Source: an uncultured Chloroflexota bacterium | GTDB lineage: Bacteria; Chloroflexota; Anaerolineae; UBA4142; SHND01 | Direction of reading: 5' to 3' | NCBI GenBank assembly: GCA_937870825.1 | Contig: CALMZO010000140.1 | Location: forward strand, 1 to 39,707 | Length of the DNA: 39,707 bases | Shown: piece by piece, positions 24,300-33,088 of the stretch | Layout of the letters: the number at the start of each line of letters is the position of its first letter | How positions within the stretch are numbered: the stretch's first letter is position 1 | The notes under the pieces: generated by a model | Database searches by the model: none | Told to the model about the DNA's origin: nothing | What the model saw: only the letters and a program-made list of their open reading frames with translations | Made by a program: the position numbers and the translations under genes

Positions 24300-24465
24300 G
24301 CCACACATGACCGAACGCCAAGCGGAGAGCGTTCGGCACGACAAGAAAGAATTCAACCTGATAGTCAACTCAAAAAGAGTTCGTAGAATCCATCTTACGA
24401 CTTTAACTTGAGAGCTCTATTACATCAGTTGAACTTTTTCTAATCTCGAGTCTCCAATCTCTTGG

Positions 24466-24696
24466 TCATACGCTCGTCGGCAGATTTTCAATCGCCGTCG
24501 AAATGTATTTATCGCCTTCTTCAATCAACATAATCGGAATATCATTTTTAATCGGATATTTGCGCGCACAATCGCGGCAGACGAGAAACGGCAGCGCACT
24601 GTCCGCGCGCACCATATCCAACATGCCCGCCGTCGGTCCATTCCGCACACAATGCGGGCAACGCAAAATTTCCAAAAGGTCTGTACTGACCGCCAT
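24466..24696 (-). CDS. Small zinc-ribbon protein (Trm112/UPF0434-like)
   Basis: A 76-residue cytoplasmic protein with two CxxC knuckles, ILRCPHC (about residue 12) and LVCRDCARKYPI, followed by NDIPIMLIEEG. This is the pattern of the Trm112/YcaR (UPF0434) family, whose members act as small activator or partner subunits of methyltransferases in other organisms; a partner is not evident here. The start at 24696 has a clear AAGGAG. It lies 96 bases behind rimI in the same direction and probably forms the end of the tsaE-tsaB-rimI transcript. Confidence 0.85.
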   Translation of the reverse strand: MAVSTDLLEILRCPHCVRNGPTAGMLDMVRADSALPFLVCRDCARKYPIKNDIPIMLIEEGDKYISTAIENLPTSV

Positions 24697-24792
24697 GATG
24701 TTCTCCTTTGTCTCTACGATTGCGCCGCCGCGTTGGGCGCTTGCGACGCCTGTAATTTGGCACAAACGGGTTAAATCAAAATGATGCGCGTG

Positions 24793-25443
24793 TTAAATTG
24801 CGCGCGCAAACGACATGCCAGAGTTTTCGCGCAAGCGCATCAGCAACGCTGTCGTCAAACGTTGCACGCGCTGTTGATAGTGTGCCGAGTTGAGTGTCGG
24901 CGTCGTCATGATAAACGCGTCTTCGTTGTTGTCGGAATAGTACGCCTTTCGCATGCCCACTTTTTCAAATCCGTATTTCAAATACAACTGCTGCGCCGAC
25001 GTATTCGAAACGCGCACTTCAAGCGTTGCCACATGCGCGCCGCGCTGTGCCGCATCTTGAATCGTGTATACCAGCAGCAATTCGCCGTACGAACGCCCGC
25101 GCAATTCGGGACGCACCGCAATCGTGCTGACATGCGCCTCGCCTGCCATCATCCAATACCCCACGTAACCGACCATCTGCGGAATGGCGCCATTGGTTGG
25201 AGTGCCGCGCACGGCGCGTCGCAGCCAACCCAGCACACCGTCACCGCGCGCGCCGTTTTTCGACAAGGCGATGTTTTGCCGCGCCACAAAATAATGCGCC
25301 ATTTCGTTGTAACGCAGTTCGTACTCGTACGCGCGCGCCGACCACGGCGACGGGAACGCGATGCGTTCAATCGCCAAAACTTCGCCGAGGTCGGAGACCG
25401 TCATCGGTTCCACGCGAATGGGAAGGTGACTGAAATCCATCAT
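24793..25443 (-). CDS. rimI: GNAT acetyltransferase, RimI-like
   Basis: A 216-residue GNAT-family enzyme that would acetylate a protein N-terminus (ribosomal bS18 or other targets) with acetyl-CoA. It has the RIAFPSPWSARAYEYEL substrate-side region, an STIAVRPELRGRSYGELLL acetyl-CoA pyrophosphate loop (RGRSYG), the EVRVSNTSAQQLYLKYGFEKVG motif and the YYSDNNEDAFIMTT C-terminal signature of RimI. It carries an insertion (about residues 58-80, SKNGARGDGVLGWLRRAVRG) and about 30 extra C-terminal residues compared with compact RimI. The start ATG overlaps the tsaB stop (TGATG), so it is translationally coupled. The order tsaE-tsaB-rimI is widespread in bacteria. Confidence 0.9.
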   Translation of the reverse strand: MMDFSHLPIRVEPMTVSDLGEVLAIERIAFPSPWSARAYEYELRYNEMAHYFVARQNIALSKNGARGDGVLGWLRRAVRGTPTNGAIPQMVGYVGYWMMAGEAHVSTIAVRPELRGRSYGELLLVYTIQDAAQRGAHVATLEVRVSNTSAQQLYLKYGFEKVGMRKAYYSDNNEDAFIMTTPTLNSAHYQQRVQRLTTALLMRLRENSGMSFARAI

Positions 25444-26120
25444 CAAGCCAATGATGCTGTCGGAATATAGTACGGCGCGAGCGTTTGCAAATCGTCCACC
25501 GCGCCGTTCTGCCAACGCTGCCAAGCCAACGCCCCGAGAAATCCCGCGCGGCGAATTTCGGAACCAACGGACGCAAAAAAAATTCGAGAGGCAAACGTAA
25601 AACGTAAAACGGCGCGCAGCGCGTTGTCAATTTCACCCGCCGCGAAAAATGGAACAAATGGCTGTCGCGACAGGTCTTGCGCCAAACTTTCCGGCGCGCC
25701 AAAAAAATAATCGCTCACCCTTTGCACTGTGCCATCGCGCGATTCATAAAACGCCGCGCCATAGCGTCCGCGTCCCACTTGCAAAATCGCGCACGTCGGC
25801 AAGTTTTGCGGGGTGTGCATGCTCGCGACAATATCCAGTGTCGGAACACCAATGATTGCAACGTTCAAACTGAACGCCAGTCCTTTTGCCGCGCTCAGCC
25901 CGATTCGCAGTCCCGTAAACGAACCCGGTCCCGTTGCCACGCCAATCGCGCGCAGCGCGTTCGTGTTCGTCCCAACCATTTCGAGCAAGCGCACGATTTC
26001 GGGCATCAAACTGCGCGTATGATTTTCGCGCGAACGCCACGACACTTCGCCGCACACGCCGTGGTCGTCGTGCAACGCGATGGATGAAATGTGTGTGGAT
26101 GTATCAACCGCGAGTAGCAT
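25443..26120 (-). CDS. tsaB: TsaB, t6A tRNA-modification complex subunit
   Basis: A 225-residue ASKHA-fold scaffold subunit of the TsaB-TsaD-TsaE complex that makes N6-threonylcarbamoyladenosine at tRNA position 37. It has LLAVDTSTH at the N-terminus, the RENHTRSLMPEI segment and GVATGPGSFTGLRIGLSAAKGLAF, the defining TsaB signature. The C-terminal half is less conserved, as usual. I use ATG 26120; an earlier TTG (26123) is less likely. It is coupled to rimI by a TGATG overlap and lies 40 bases after tsaE, with an AT-rich hairpin between them. Confidence 0.95.
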   Translation of the reverse strand: MLLAVDTSTHISSIALHDDHGVCGEVSWRSRENHTRSLMPEIVRLLEMVGTNTNALRAIGVATGPGSFTGLRIGLSAAKGLAFSLNVAIIGVPTLDIVASMHTPQNLPTCAILQVGRGRYGAAFYESRDGTVQRVSDYFFGAPESLAQDLSRQPFVPFFAAGEIDNALRAVLRFTFASRIFFASVGSEIRRAGFLGALAWQRWQNGAVDDLQTLAPYYIPTASLA

Positions 26121-26137
26121 CAAGAGTTTCTCATCCG

Positions 26138-26162
26138 AAAAAATTTACACAGTAAATTTTTT
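26138..26162. repeat. AT-rich 11-bp palindrome between tsaE and tsaB
   Basis: The arms are 26138-26148 and 26152-26162, overlapping the tsaE stop. With a T-run in the stem it might weakly terminate or set the tsaE:tsaB ratio. Confidence 0.55.
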
Positions 26163-26643
26163 AGACGCGAGCCAGGCCTTCCTTTGCCAAACGCCCGGCA
26201 TTTGCGCCCGGTGCCCGTACGTACAGCGCGCGCGTCGTTTCATCACGATATTCAAATTCAAGCCACAACACATCCTGCGGCAAGGCATCGCGCACGCGTT
26301 CCGCCCATTCAATCACCGTCACGCCGTCGCCAAATAAATAATCGTCGAGCCCAAATCCCTCCGCCTCCGCCGCGTCCGAAACCCGGTACGCGTCAATATG
26401 ATACAACGGCAAACGTCCGCTGTGATATTCATTCGCCAAAATAAAAGTCGGGGAATTCACATCTTCGGTAATTTGCAAGCCGCGCGCGAGTCCCTGCACA
26501 AAATTGGTTTTGCCCGCGCCCAAATCGCCTTGCAGCGCTATGACATCGCCCGCGCGTACAACGCTGCCGAGACGCGCGCCGAGCGCTCGAGTTTGTTCGA
26601 CACTCGTACTGGTGATTTCTGAAACAGGCGCAGAAGGCGTCAC
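26161..26643 (-). CDS. tsaE: TsaE, ATPase of the t6A complex
   Basis: A 160-residue P-loop ATPase that drives turnover of the TsaB-TsaD complex. It has the Walker A GDLGAGKT (residues 39-46), the NSPTFILANEY segment, YHIDAYRV and VTVIEWAER, the usual TsaE motifs. It starts with GTG at 26643. A TATAAT box (26652-26657) ends eight bases before the GTG and no Shine-Dalgarno sequence is present, so the mRNA is probably leaderless. The promoter follows directly on the terminator of the sugar operon (26664-26692). Confidence 0.95.
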   Translation of the reverse strand: MTPSAPVSEITSTSVEQTRALGARLGSVVRAGDVIALQGDLGAGKTNFVQGLARGLQITEDVNSPTFILANEYHSGRLPLYHIDAYRVSDAAEAEGFGLDDYLFGDGVTVIEWAERVRDALPQDVLWLEFEYRDETTRALYVRAPGANAGRLAKEGLARV

Positions 26644-26651
26644 GAGGAATA

Positions 26652-26657
26652 ATTATA
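26652..26657 (-). promoter_or_regulatory. -10 box of the tsaE-tsaB-rimI operon
   Basis: TATAAT on the minus strand, eight bases before the GTG start. It lies just downstream of the T-run of the preceding terminator. No strong -35 hexamer. Confidence 0.6.
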
Positions 26658-26663
26658 CACTAC

Positions 26664-26692
26664 AAAAAACTGCCGAGCCTTTCGCCCGGCAG
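26664..26692 (-). terminator. Terminator of the disaccharide operon
   Basis: A 9-bp stem with one G-T pair and a GAAA-type loop, followed by six Ts on the minus strand. It begins a few bases after the pgmB stop. Confidence 0.85.
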
Positions 26693-26699
26693 AAAATTT

Positions 26700-27356
26700 T
26701 CATTGTTTTAACGCGTTCAACACATTCGCAACATGCACATTCTCTAAATTTGGAAATACGGCATCTGCGCCGCCGACGCGCTCGGGAGGTCCCAGACCCA
26801 CGGCGTAAAAGCCGCCCGCTTTCGCCGCTTCGATGCCTGCCGCCGCATCTTCGACAACCACGCACTCGCCCGGCGCGAGCTGCAATGCTTTTGCCGCGAA
26901 CAAAAACAAGTCCGGCGCGGGCTTGTGCCGTTCCACACTGTAGCCGTCGGCAACCGCGTCGAACAATTTTTCAATTTCGAGCGAACGCAGCACGTGGCGC
27001 GCGTTCTTGCTCGCCGAACCGAGCGCAATCTTGAAATGTGCCGCGCGCAATTCTTGCAACAGTTCGCGCGCGCCGGGCAACATATCACGCGGCGAGATTT
27101 CTTGAATGGATTGCAGATAGTACGCATTCTTGCGCGTCATCATGTCTTGCAGCTTGTCTTCCGTAAACTGGGACGCGCGTTCGCCCAACAGCCGCAGCAG
27201 CGACTCGCGCCGCGACACGCCGCGCAATTGTTCATTCGCCGCGCGGTCAAACGGAAAACCCATCTCGTCGGCGAGTCTCTTCCATCCGCGATAATGAAAT
27301 TCCGCCGTGTCGGTGATAACACCGTCGAGGTCAAAAATGAAACCGCGTACTGCCAT
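26700..27356 (-). CDS. pgmB: Beta-phosphoglucomutase
   Basis: A 218-residue HAD-superfamily mutase converting beta-glucose-1-phosphate to glucose-6-phosphate. The nucleophile and acid/base aspartates are in FDLDGVITDT (Asp9, Asp11). The cap domain holds RGVSRRESL, which is typical of beta-PGM, and then comes LGSASKNAR (Ser motif). KPAPDLFL carries the conserved lysine, and VVVEDAAAGIEAAKAGG the metal site. It lies 38 bases downstream of the GH65 phosphorylase gene, the classic pairing that supplies its substrate. The start at 27356 matches the family N-terminus; an ATG eight codons upstream is possible. It is the last gene of the operon. Confidence 0.95.
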   Translation of the reverse strand: MAVRGFIFDLDGVITDTAEFHYRGWKRLADEMGFPFDRAANEQLRGVSRRESLLRLLGERASQFTEDKLQDMMTRKNAYYLQSIQEISPRDMLPGARELLQELRAAHFKIALGSASKNARHVLRSLEIEKLFDAVADGYSVERHKPAPDLFLFAAKALQLAPGECVVVEDAAAGIEAAKAGGFYAVGLGPPERVGGADAVFPNLENVHVANVLNALKQ

Positions 27357-27394
27357 AGCCGCTGTTATTCGGGAATCCATGCTGCATTTTCCCG

Positions 27395-29614
27395 TTACGT
27401 GCCTTGTGTCTTGGCATTTTCATTGTCAAGGTCCACGACCGCCGGTTTGCCGCGATAAAAAAATCGGAACGCGAGACGCTTCCAATGTTTCGGTAAACGC
27501 GGTTCAAGCGTCCAGCCGTCGCGCGTGACACGCAGCCCGCCAAACCCGAACACAATCGCTTGCCATGTTCCGCCCGCCGATGCCGCGTGAATGCCGTCGT
27601 CGGCATTGCCGCGCACATCGTACAAATCCGCTCGCAGCGCGCGCATGAAATGTTCGTACGCGTCATCCGGTTTGCCAACCTGACACGCCATAATCGCTTG
27701 AATCGCAGGACCGAGCGAGGAACCGTACGTGTGGTCAGTACGCGGCGTGTAAAAATCATAATTCAACTGCACTTGCTCGTGAGAAAATTCATTCTGGAGC
27801 AAATACATTAACATTAACACGTCGGGTTGTTTCAGCAGCTGCGTTTCGTTCGCGCCCTCGATGCCCAACAATGCCTGCACGGAAATCACGCGCGGTTCGA
27901 GCGAAGCAAGGTCCACCTCCTTTCGTTCCAAGAAATCTTGAAACTGCAAAAGCAGTCCGTTCGGCAGCGCGGGCAAATACATTTTCTCGACTACATCGCG
28001 CCATTTTGCCAAACGCGCGGGGCTCAAATCGAGTTGTTCAAGCAGCTGTTCCGCCTCGTGCGGCGCGTGTTGTTTCAACCATGCCAAAACCTCAAGCGCG
28101 GTTTGCACATTCCACTGCGCGAGGCGGTTGGTGTAGTAATTGTTGTTGACGTGGTCGTGATATTCATCGGGACCAATCACGTCATTGTATTCGTACCGTT
28201 GTTCCGTTTCGTTCCATTCCGCGCGCGCTGCCCAAAACTTTGCCGTGTCCAAAATCAGTTCCGCGCCTTTTTCACTGAACCACGCGTCATCGCCCGAAGC
28301 AACCCAATACTGATGCGCCGCGTACGCAATGTCTGCCGAAATGTGAATTTCAATATCCCCCGTCCAAATGCGAATCAGTTTCGAACGGTCCAAATAATGC
28401 GGAACCCACGTCGGCGTCACTTCTTCGCCCGTGTCCGCGCTCTCCCATGGAAACTGCGCGCCTTCGTAGCCATTCGCTTTTGCTTTTGCGCGCGCGCCGC
28501 TCAACAAACGGTGACGATAGTTCAATAAATTTTTCGCAATGTGCGGCGCGGTATAAATGAACAACGGCAGCATGAAAATTTCCGTATCCCAAAACGCGTG
28601 CCCCCGATAGCCGAAACCCGAAAGCGTTTTCGCGCCAATGTTTACGCGGTCATCGGTGCGCGGCGCGGCAATCAACATCTGGAATAAATTAAAGCGTAGC
28701 GCGAGCTGTGCTTCGTCATCGCCCTCAATCACAACATCCGTCCGTTCCCATTCCTTTTCCCATGCCGCGCTGTTCTCCGCCAGCGCGTCGTCCCAATCCC
28801 TCACCGCGTTCACTTGATTCAAGGCAGCATCCACCACGCGCGTTTTTTCCACATCGCGTGAGGTAAAATACGCAACATATTTTTCGACGACGACGGTTTC
28901 TCCCGCCTCCGCATTCACGCGCAGCAACAAGGTCGGCACATTGCGCGCATCCCAAAATTCGCGCGTCAATTCCTTGCCGCGCGTGGTCTGCACGCGCATT
29001 GCCGCGCCGAGTTCGACCTGCGAATGAAATGTGCGCGTGCGCAAAAAGACATTGCCCTCGCGTTCGCCGCCCCACGCATCGCGGGATAAACCTTGCGCGA
29101 GAAATTCCCAATGCGCGAGTTTTTCGCCCTGTGTGCCGTCACTGAGCGCGATGCCGTTGATGCTCGCGCGCAGTTTGATGTCCGCCGCGTGTTGCGGCGT
29201 GATGCTTACACGCAGACAAACGAGATGCGGCGCGGCGAGCGAGCAAAAGCGTTCAAACACAATCGTTGCACGTTCGCCCTGTGCCGAGTCCCACATGACA
29301 CGACGCGTCAACACACCATTTTGTAAATCAAGGGCGCGTTCAAATTCACGCACCGTGCCCTGATTCATTCCAAAGCGCGCGCCATTGAAAAAAATTTCCA
29401 GGGGCAGCCAATCGGGCGCGTTCGCGAGCTCCGTCACGACGAACGGCGCCGCGTCGAACACGCCGTGCAGAAAGGTTGTGCGGCGGTCCTGCGGATGCCC
29501 TTCTTCGAAGGTGCCGCGCGTGGCGAGATACCCGTTGCCGATGGTGAAAATCGTTTCGTGGTGATGTTGGCGCGCGGAATCAAATACCGTTTGTGTGACT
29601 GTCCAACCGTTCAT
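27395..29614 (-). CDS. GH65 disaccharide phosphorylase
   Basis: A 739-residue family GH65 enzyme. Members split maltose, trehalose, kojibiose or nigerose with phosphate, with inversion, to give beta-glucose-1-phosphate. The N-terminal beta-sandwich (ETIFTIGNGYLATRG) is followed by an (alpha/alpha)6 catalytic barrel with SGFGYRGHAFWDTEIF, AQFPWESADTGEE, EIHISADIAYA and the catalytic acid in IGPDEYHDH (about residue 480), then a C-terminal beta-sheet domain. The substrate cannot be assigned by eye. The ATG at 29614 overlaps the permease stop (TAATG). A longer frame to 29911 only reads through the permease gene. With pgmB and the ABC genes it forms a complete uptake and phosphorolysis pathway. 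Confidence 0.95.
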   Translation of the reverse strand: MNGWTVTQTVFDSARQHHHETIFTIGNGYLATRGTFEEGHPQDRRTTFLHGVFDAAPFVVTELANAPDWLPLEIFFNGARFGMNQGTVREFERALDLQNGVLTRRVMWDSAQGERATIVFERFCSLAAPHLVCLRVSITPQHAADIKLRASINGIALSDGTQGEKLAHWEFLAQGLSRDAWGGEREGNVFLRTRTFHSQVELGAAMRVQTTRGKELTREFWDARNVPTLLLRVNAEAGETVVVEKYVAYFTSRDVEKTRVVDAALNQVNAVRDWDDALAENSAAWEKEWERTDVVIEGDDEAQLALRFNLFQMLIAAPRTDDRVNIGAKTLSGFGYRGHAFWDTEIFMLPLFIYTAPHIAKNLLNYRHRLLSGARAKAKANGYEGAQFPWESADTGEEVTPTWVPHYLDRSKLIRIWTGDIEIHISADIAYAAHQYWVASGDDAWFSEKGAELILDTAKFWAARAEWNETEQRYEYNDVIGPDEYHDHVNNNYYTNRLAQWNVQTALEVLAWLKQHAPHEAEQLLEQLDLSPARLAKWRDVVEKMYLPALPNGLLLQFQDFLERKEVDLASLEPRVISVQALLGIEGANETQLLKQPDVLMLMYLLQNEFSHEQVQLNYDFYTPRTDHTYGSSLGPAIQAIMACQVGKPDDAYEHFMRALRADLYDVRGNADDGIHAASAGGTWQAIVFGFGGLRVTRDGWTLEPRLPKHWKRLAFRFFYRGKPAVVDLDNENAKTQGT

Positions 29615-30516
29615 TATCCCTTCACCGCCGAGTGACTGCTGCTTTCGACAAAGGAGCGTTGAAAGAGAATAAAAATAATTGCCATCGGCAGCGTCATTAA
29701 AATCGAACCCGCGAGAAAAAGTCCAAAGTCGAGTTGTTGTCCGACGCCCGCGCCGCGCAGCGTGGCAAGCCCCAACGTGAGGGGCCACAAATCGCGCGCG
29801 GTGGGACCCAACGCGACGAGAAAATGCTGCAACTCGTTCCACGTGCCTTGAAACGCGAGAATCGCGAGCGCGATGAGCGGCGCGGCAGCCATTGGCAACG
29901 CGACGCGCCAAAAAATTTGCAAGGGCGTCGCGCCGTCAATGCGCGCGGCTTCTTCGACTTCGCCGGGCAGCGACTCGAAAAATTGTTTCATCAAAAAGAT
30001 GCCGAACGCGTCCACCAGAATCGGCAGGATGCCGCCGGGATAGGTCGCGAGCAAACCTAGTTGCTTGAGGATGATGAAACGCGGAATGAGCAGCACGACA
30101 CCGGGAATCATCATCGTCGCGAGGACCGCCAGAAAAATAATGTTGCGTCCCGGAAAGTTGATGCGCGCCAGCGCATACCCCGCGAGCGCGCACAACAAGA
30201 CGCGCGCCGCCGTCACCACGCCTGCAAAAAGAATGCTGTTCAGAGTCCACAATGGCACGTTCGCCGCGCCCTGTGTGAGCTTGATGTAATTTGCAAGCGT
30301 GAACGGGTTCGGAATCAAGTTCAACGCGTCTTGCGCGATTTGCGGCGCGGTCTTGAACGAATTGGCAATTGCGAAAATAAATGGCGCGAGAAAAACAAGT
30401 GCAAAGGCGAACAGGACGATGTAACGCAGAATGTTTGTGAGTGACACGAGCCAGGCGGGCGCGGCGCCTGCCGGACGTGTAACCGGGACATGGATTGCTT
30501 GTGCTTGCCGAGCCAT
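29614..30516 (-). CDS. Sugar ABC transporter permease, MalG type
   Basis: A 300-residue inner-membrane subunit of a carbohydrate (CUT1) importer. About six transmembrane helices are visible. The EAA loop EEAARIDGATPLQIFWRVAL, which contacts the ATPase, is intact near residue 200. The start at 30516 is preceded by AGGAG. An ATG five codons earlier overlaps the upstream permease stop, so either start keeps the genes coupled. Its stop overlaps the GH65 start. It pairs with the upstream permease as a heterodimer. No ABC ATPase gene is in this operon, so a shared MsmK/MalK-type ATPase encoded elsewhere is expected. Confidence 0.93.
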   Translation of the reverse strand: MARQAQAIHVPVTRPAGAAPAWLVSLTNILRYIVLFAFALVFLAPFIFAIANSFKTAPQIAQDALNLIPNPFTLANYIKLTQGAANVPLWTLNSILFAGVVTAARVLLCALAGYALARINFPGRNIIFLAVLATMMIPGVVLLIPRFIILKQLGLLATYPGGILPILVDAFGIFLMKQFFESLPGEVEEAARIDGATPLQIFWRVALPMAAAPLIALAILAFQGTWNELQHFLVALGPTARDLWPLTLGLATLRGAGVGQQLDFGLFLAGSILMTLPMAIIFILFQRSFVESSSHSAVKG

Positions 30517-30527
30517 ATTGTTTCTCC

Positions 30528-31565
30528 TCATGCGACGGCGCGGTCGCTAAAGATGCGGCGTTGAAGCAGTGTGGCAGAAAAAATAATCAGGAACAGCAAC
30601 ACCGAAATCGCGGACGCCAAGCCCATTTGCGAATCATTAAAGCCCGCGCGATAAATCAAATATGCGAGCGATATGGTTGTTCCCGCCGGTCCACCCGATG
30701 TCATTACAAACATTTGGTCGAACACCTGAAACGTCCCGATTAATCCGAGCGTAACGACGAAAAAAATGGTTGGGCGAAGCATGGGTACAGTGATGCTGAA
30801 AAATTGCTGCAAGCCCGTCGCACCGTCTACGGATGCCGCTTCGTACAGCGGACGCGGAATGTCTTGGAGCGCGGCGAGAAACACAAGCATCATCGTCCCC
30901 GCCGTCGTCCACACCACAAGCATCATCAACGCGGTCATCGTCACACTCGGACCGCTGAGCCACTGCCACGGCGTCAGTCCCAAAATTTGCGGCTGGGTCA
31001 GCCATGGCGGCGCGTTGCGAATCGTCATGCCAAACAACGCGAACAGGGTGTGAAGGATGCCGCTCGGGTCATTCATCCAGCTGATATTGCGGTATGCGGG
31101 ATTGAGCGCGCGGATGACTTGATTCAAAATGCCGCCGCTTTGGTAAATCCACAAAAAGATGAGACCAATGGCAACGGACGACGTGATAGAAGGAAAATAA
31201 AAGGTCGTGCGAAAAAATCCTTTAAAGCGTAACAGCTGTTGGTTCGCAATCACCGCGAGCAGCAGTGCAAGAATCGTCTGCGTCGGGACGACGCCGAGCG
31301 CATAGTAGAACGTGTTCTTGAACGCATTAAAGAAATCCGTGCGGCGCACATTGTCCTGCACGAGCAACCGACCGTACCACTGCAACCCAACACCGTTCGA
31401 TTCGGTCGGCGGCGTGATGCCGCTCCAATCGCGAAAACTCATCCACAATGTGAAAAACATTGGGATAAACAAAAAGACCAACAGCACAAGCAGCGCCGGT
31501 GCCACAAACGAATAACCGGCAATTAATTCTTGACGTCGCTGTCCTGCGATATTCGTCGTCGCCAT
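30528..31565 (-). CDS. Sugar ABC transporter permease, MalF type
   Basis: A 345-residue inner-membrane permease of the CUT1 family with at least six hydrophobic helices, starting with LLVLLVFLFIPMFFTLWMSF. The EAA loop EAASVDGATGLQQFFSITVP near residue 255 is intact. The insertion between the early helices (about residues 150-205, PPWLTQPQILGLTPWQWL) is periplasm-facing and could contact the binding protein. It lies 89 bases behind the binding-protein gene with a large palindrome between them, and is coupled to the MalG-type gene through an ATGA overlap. Confidence 0.93.
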   Translation of the reverse strand: MATTNIAGQRRQELIAGYSFVAPALLVLLVFLFIPMFFTLWMSFRDWSGITPPTESNGVGLQWYGRLLVQDNVRRTDFFNAFKNTFYYALGVVPTQTILALLLAVIANQQLLRFKGFFRTTFYFPSITSSVAIGLIFLWIYQSGGILNQVIRALNPAYRNISWMNDPSGILHTLFALFGMTIRNAPPWLTQPQILGLTPWQWLSGPSVTMTALMMLVVWTTAGTMMLVFLAALQDIPRPLYEAASVDGATGLQQFFSITVPMLRPTIFFVVTLGLIGTFQVFDQMFVMTSGGPAGTTISLAYLIYRAGFNDSQMGLASAISVLLFLIIFSATLLQRRIFSDRAVA

Positions 31566-31596
31566 CGCATACCCCTTGAACGGCGTTCAGTCAATC

Positions 31597-31637
31597 GTAG
31601 TCAGTAATCAGTGGACAGTCCACTGATTACTGACTAC
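31597..31637. repeat. Perfect 19-bp palindrome between binding protein and permease genes
   Basis: The arms are 31597-31615 and 31619-31637 with a three-base loop. A partial third copy of the arm follows to about 31655. Such stem-loops after binding-protein genes usually protect the upstream mRNA and lower permease expression. Confidence 0.8.
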
Positions 31638-31654
31638 GGATTACTGACTATTGG

Positions 31655-32956
31655 TTATTGTGCAAGTACATCCTCACCGGCTTTTTGTACGGTTTGGAGG
31701 ACTGCGTCAGACGTGGATTGTCCAGCGACAATTTCTTGAATGCCTTTGTTGATGGCATCGGTCACGACGGTAAAGCCCGGTCCGAATTGCCACGGGTGCG
31801 CATAGTCCGCGCCGTCGAGAAACACTTTGAGGTTCGGGAATTTTTGCACCCAACCCTCGCGCAGGGATTTGCGCGTCGGCATGGCGAGCCCCAGGTCAGT
31901 CCATGCTTTCATGCCCTCTTTGTTCGTCAGCGCGTTTACAAATTGCCACGAGCCGTCAAGATTTTTGCCGTTCTTGGGCACGCCGTAGCAAACGGTGAAT
32001 GCCATCGTCGCTTTGCCTTTGGGACCGGCAGGCAATTCGGCAACACCGTACTCGACACCCGGAAAATCTTTGCCGAGGAACGGCACGATCCAGTTGCCTT
32101 CGACGACCATCGCGACTTTTTCTTTGCCGAATGCTTCACCGGGCCAACCCGAATCCACTTTGTCGGGCGTGACGGCAACGCCATCGGCAAGCAGCCCCGT
32201 ATAATAATCGAGCGCGGTCTTTGCCTCTGGCGTGTTGATGTTCATCTTGCCGTCTTTGCCAAGCACGGTGCCGCCCGCTTGATACAAGAACGCAACCCAA
32301 CGCGCGGCATCCGCCGGCAGTGACAACCCATACACGCCCTTGCTCGAGTCGGTCAATTTCTGCGCGGTGGTATTGAGTTCCTCCCAATTCGTTGGCGGCT
32401 TGACGCCCGCCGCGTCGAGCATCTTTTTGTTGTAAATCAATGCGAGCGTCGAAAAATCTTTGGGCGGACAATAGAATGTTCCGTTTGCGGTGAATGCCTC
32501 GCGCAAAGAGGGATAAAAATCATCCGGCTCTTGAATCGCGCCCGCCGGGGGCGTTGCAAGAACATTGTTTTTCAACATGTCGGGAAATTTCAAACTGTCA
32601 ATGTAAAACACGTCGGGCGGCGCGCCGCCTGCCAGCGCGGTTTGCAATGCCTGGTCATAATTTGGTGACGGGTCGAACGATGCGGTGTATTGTGTTTGCG
32701 ATTGGTTGAATTGGCTCACGATGGATTTCAACAAATCATTTTCGGCGTCCGACGAAGACCAACCAAGCAACTGCAATTTGGTTGCACTTCCCGAAGGGGC
32801 GGACGTTGCGGCAGCGGTGGTTGGTTGAGTTGCAGTGGTGGGCTGGGACGCTGTGGTGGGCGGTGCAGAGGTCGGCGCCGTGCCGCCGCTGCACGCGGTA
32901 ATCACAAAACTTGCCACGAGCAGCGCGGCAAGAACATACCAAACCTGCTTGTTCAT
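31655..32956 (-). CDS. Sugar-binding lipoprotein of the ABC importer
   Basis: A 433-residue extracytoplasmic solute-binding protein, cluster B/MalE-like. It has a lipobox (ITAC, Cys22), a Ser/Thr/Ala/Gln-rich spacer, then the two-lobe binding fold: LQLLGWSSSDAENDLLKSIV, PDVFYIDSLKFPDML, MNINTPEAKTALDYY, FGKEKVAMVVEGNW and the DAVLQTVQKAGEDVL C-terminal helix. The start at 32956 follows an AAGGAGGAG at good distance. It is the first gene of the operon. The substrate is inferred from the GH65/pgmB partners to be an alpha-linked glucose disaccharide or short oligosaccharide. Confidence 0.95.
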   Translation of the reverse strand: MNKQVWYVLAALLVASFVITACSGGTAPTSAPPTTASQPTTATQPTTAAATSAPSGSATKLQLLGWSSSDAENDLLKSIVSQFNQSQTQYTASFDPSPNYDQALQTALAGGAPPDVFYIDSLKFPDMLKNNVLATPPAGAIQEPDDFYPSLREAFTANGTFYCPPKDFSTLALIYNKKMLDAAGVKPPTNWEELNTTAQKLTDSSKGVYGLSLPADAARWVAFLYQAGGTVLGKDGKMNINTPEAKTALDYYTGLLADGVAVTPDKVDSGWPGEAFGKEKVAMVVEGNWIVPFLGKDFPGVEYGVAELPAGPKGKATMAFTVCYGVPKNGKNLDGSWQFVNALTNKEGMKAWTDLGLAMPTRKSLREGWVQKFPNLKVFLDGADYAHPWQFGPGFTVVTDAINKGIQEIVAGQSTSDAVLQTVQKAGEDVLAQ

Positions 32957-33059
32957 CTCTTCTCCTCCTTTGCCCGTGATGGGCAATCTTTCCTCTCCCG
33001 GTCAAATGATGCATTCAGACGCACAAAGAGGTTGACGTTTTCGATACCCCCCTTTTTTG

Positions 33060-33088
33060 ATTCAAAGCAACAGAATGCTGCGTGTCAA
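33060..33088 (-). promoter_or_regulatory. Promoter of the disaccharide operon
   Basis: Minus-strand TTGACA (33083-33088), 17-base spacer, TTGAAT (33060-33065). The 5' leader to the start at 32956 would be about 100 bases. The -10 is only a partial match. Confidence 0.55.

Noticed and set aside
29615..29911. 99-residue N-terminal extension of the GH65 protein
   Set aside because: It lies inside the permease gene in another frame, is Arg/His-rich, and the permease stop overlaps the GH65 ATG.
33030..33060. LacI-type operator near the sugar operon promoter
   Set aside because: Only a weak, asymmetric palindrome around a central CG; no regulator gene adjacent.
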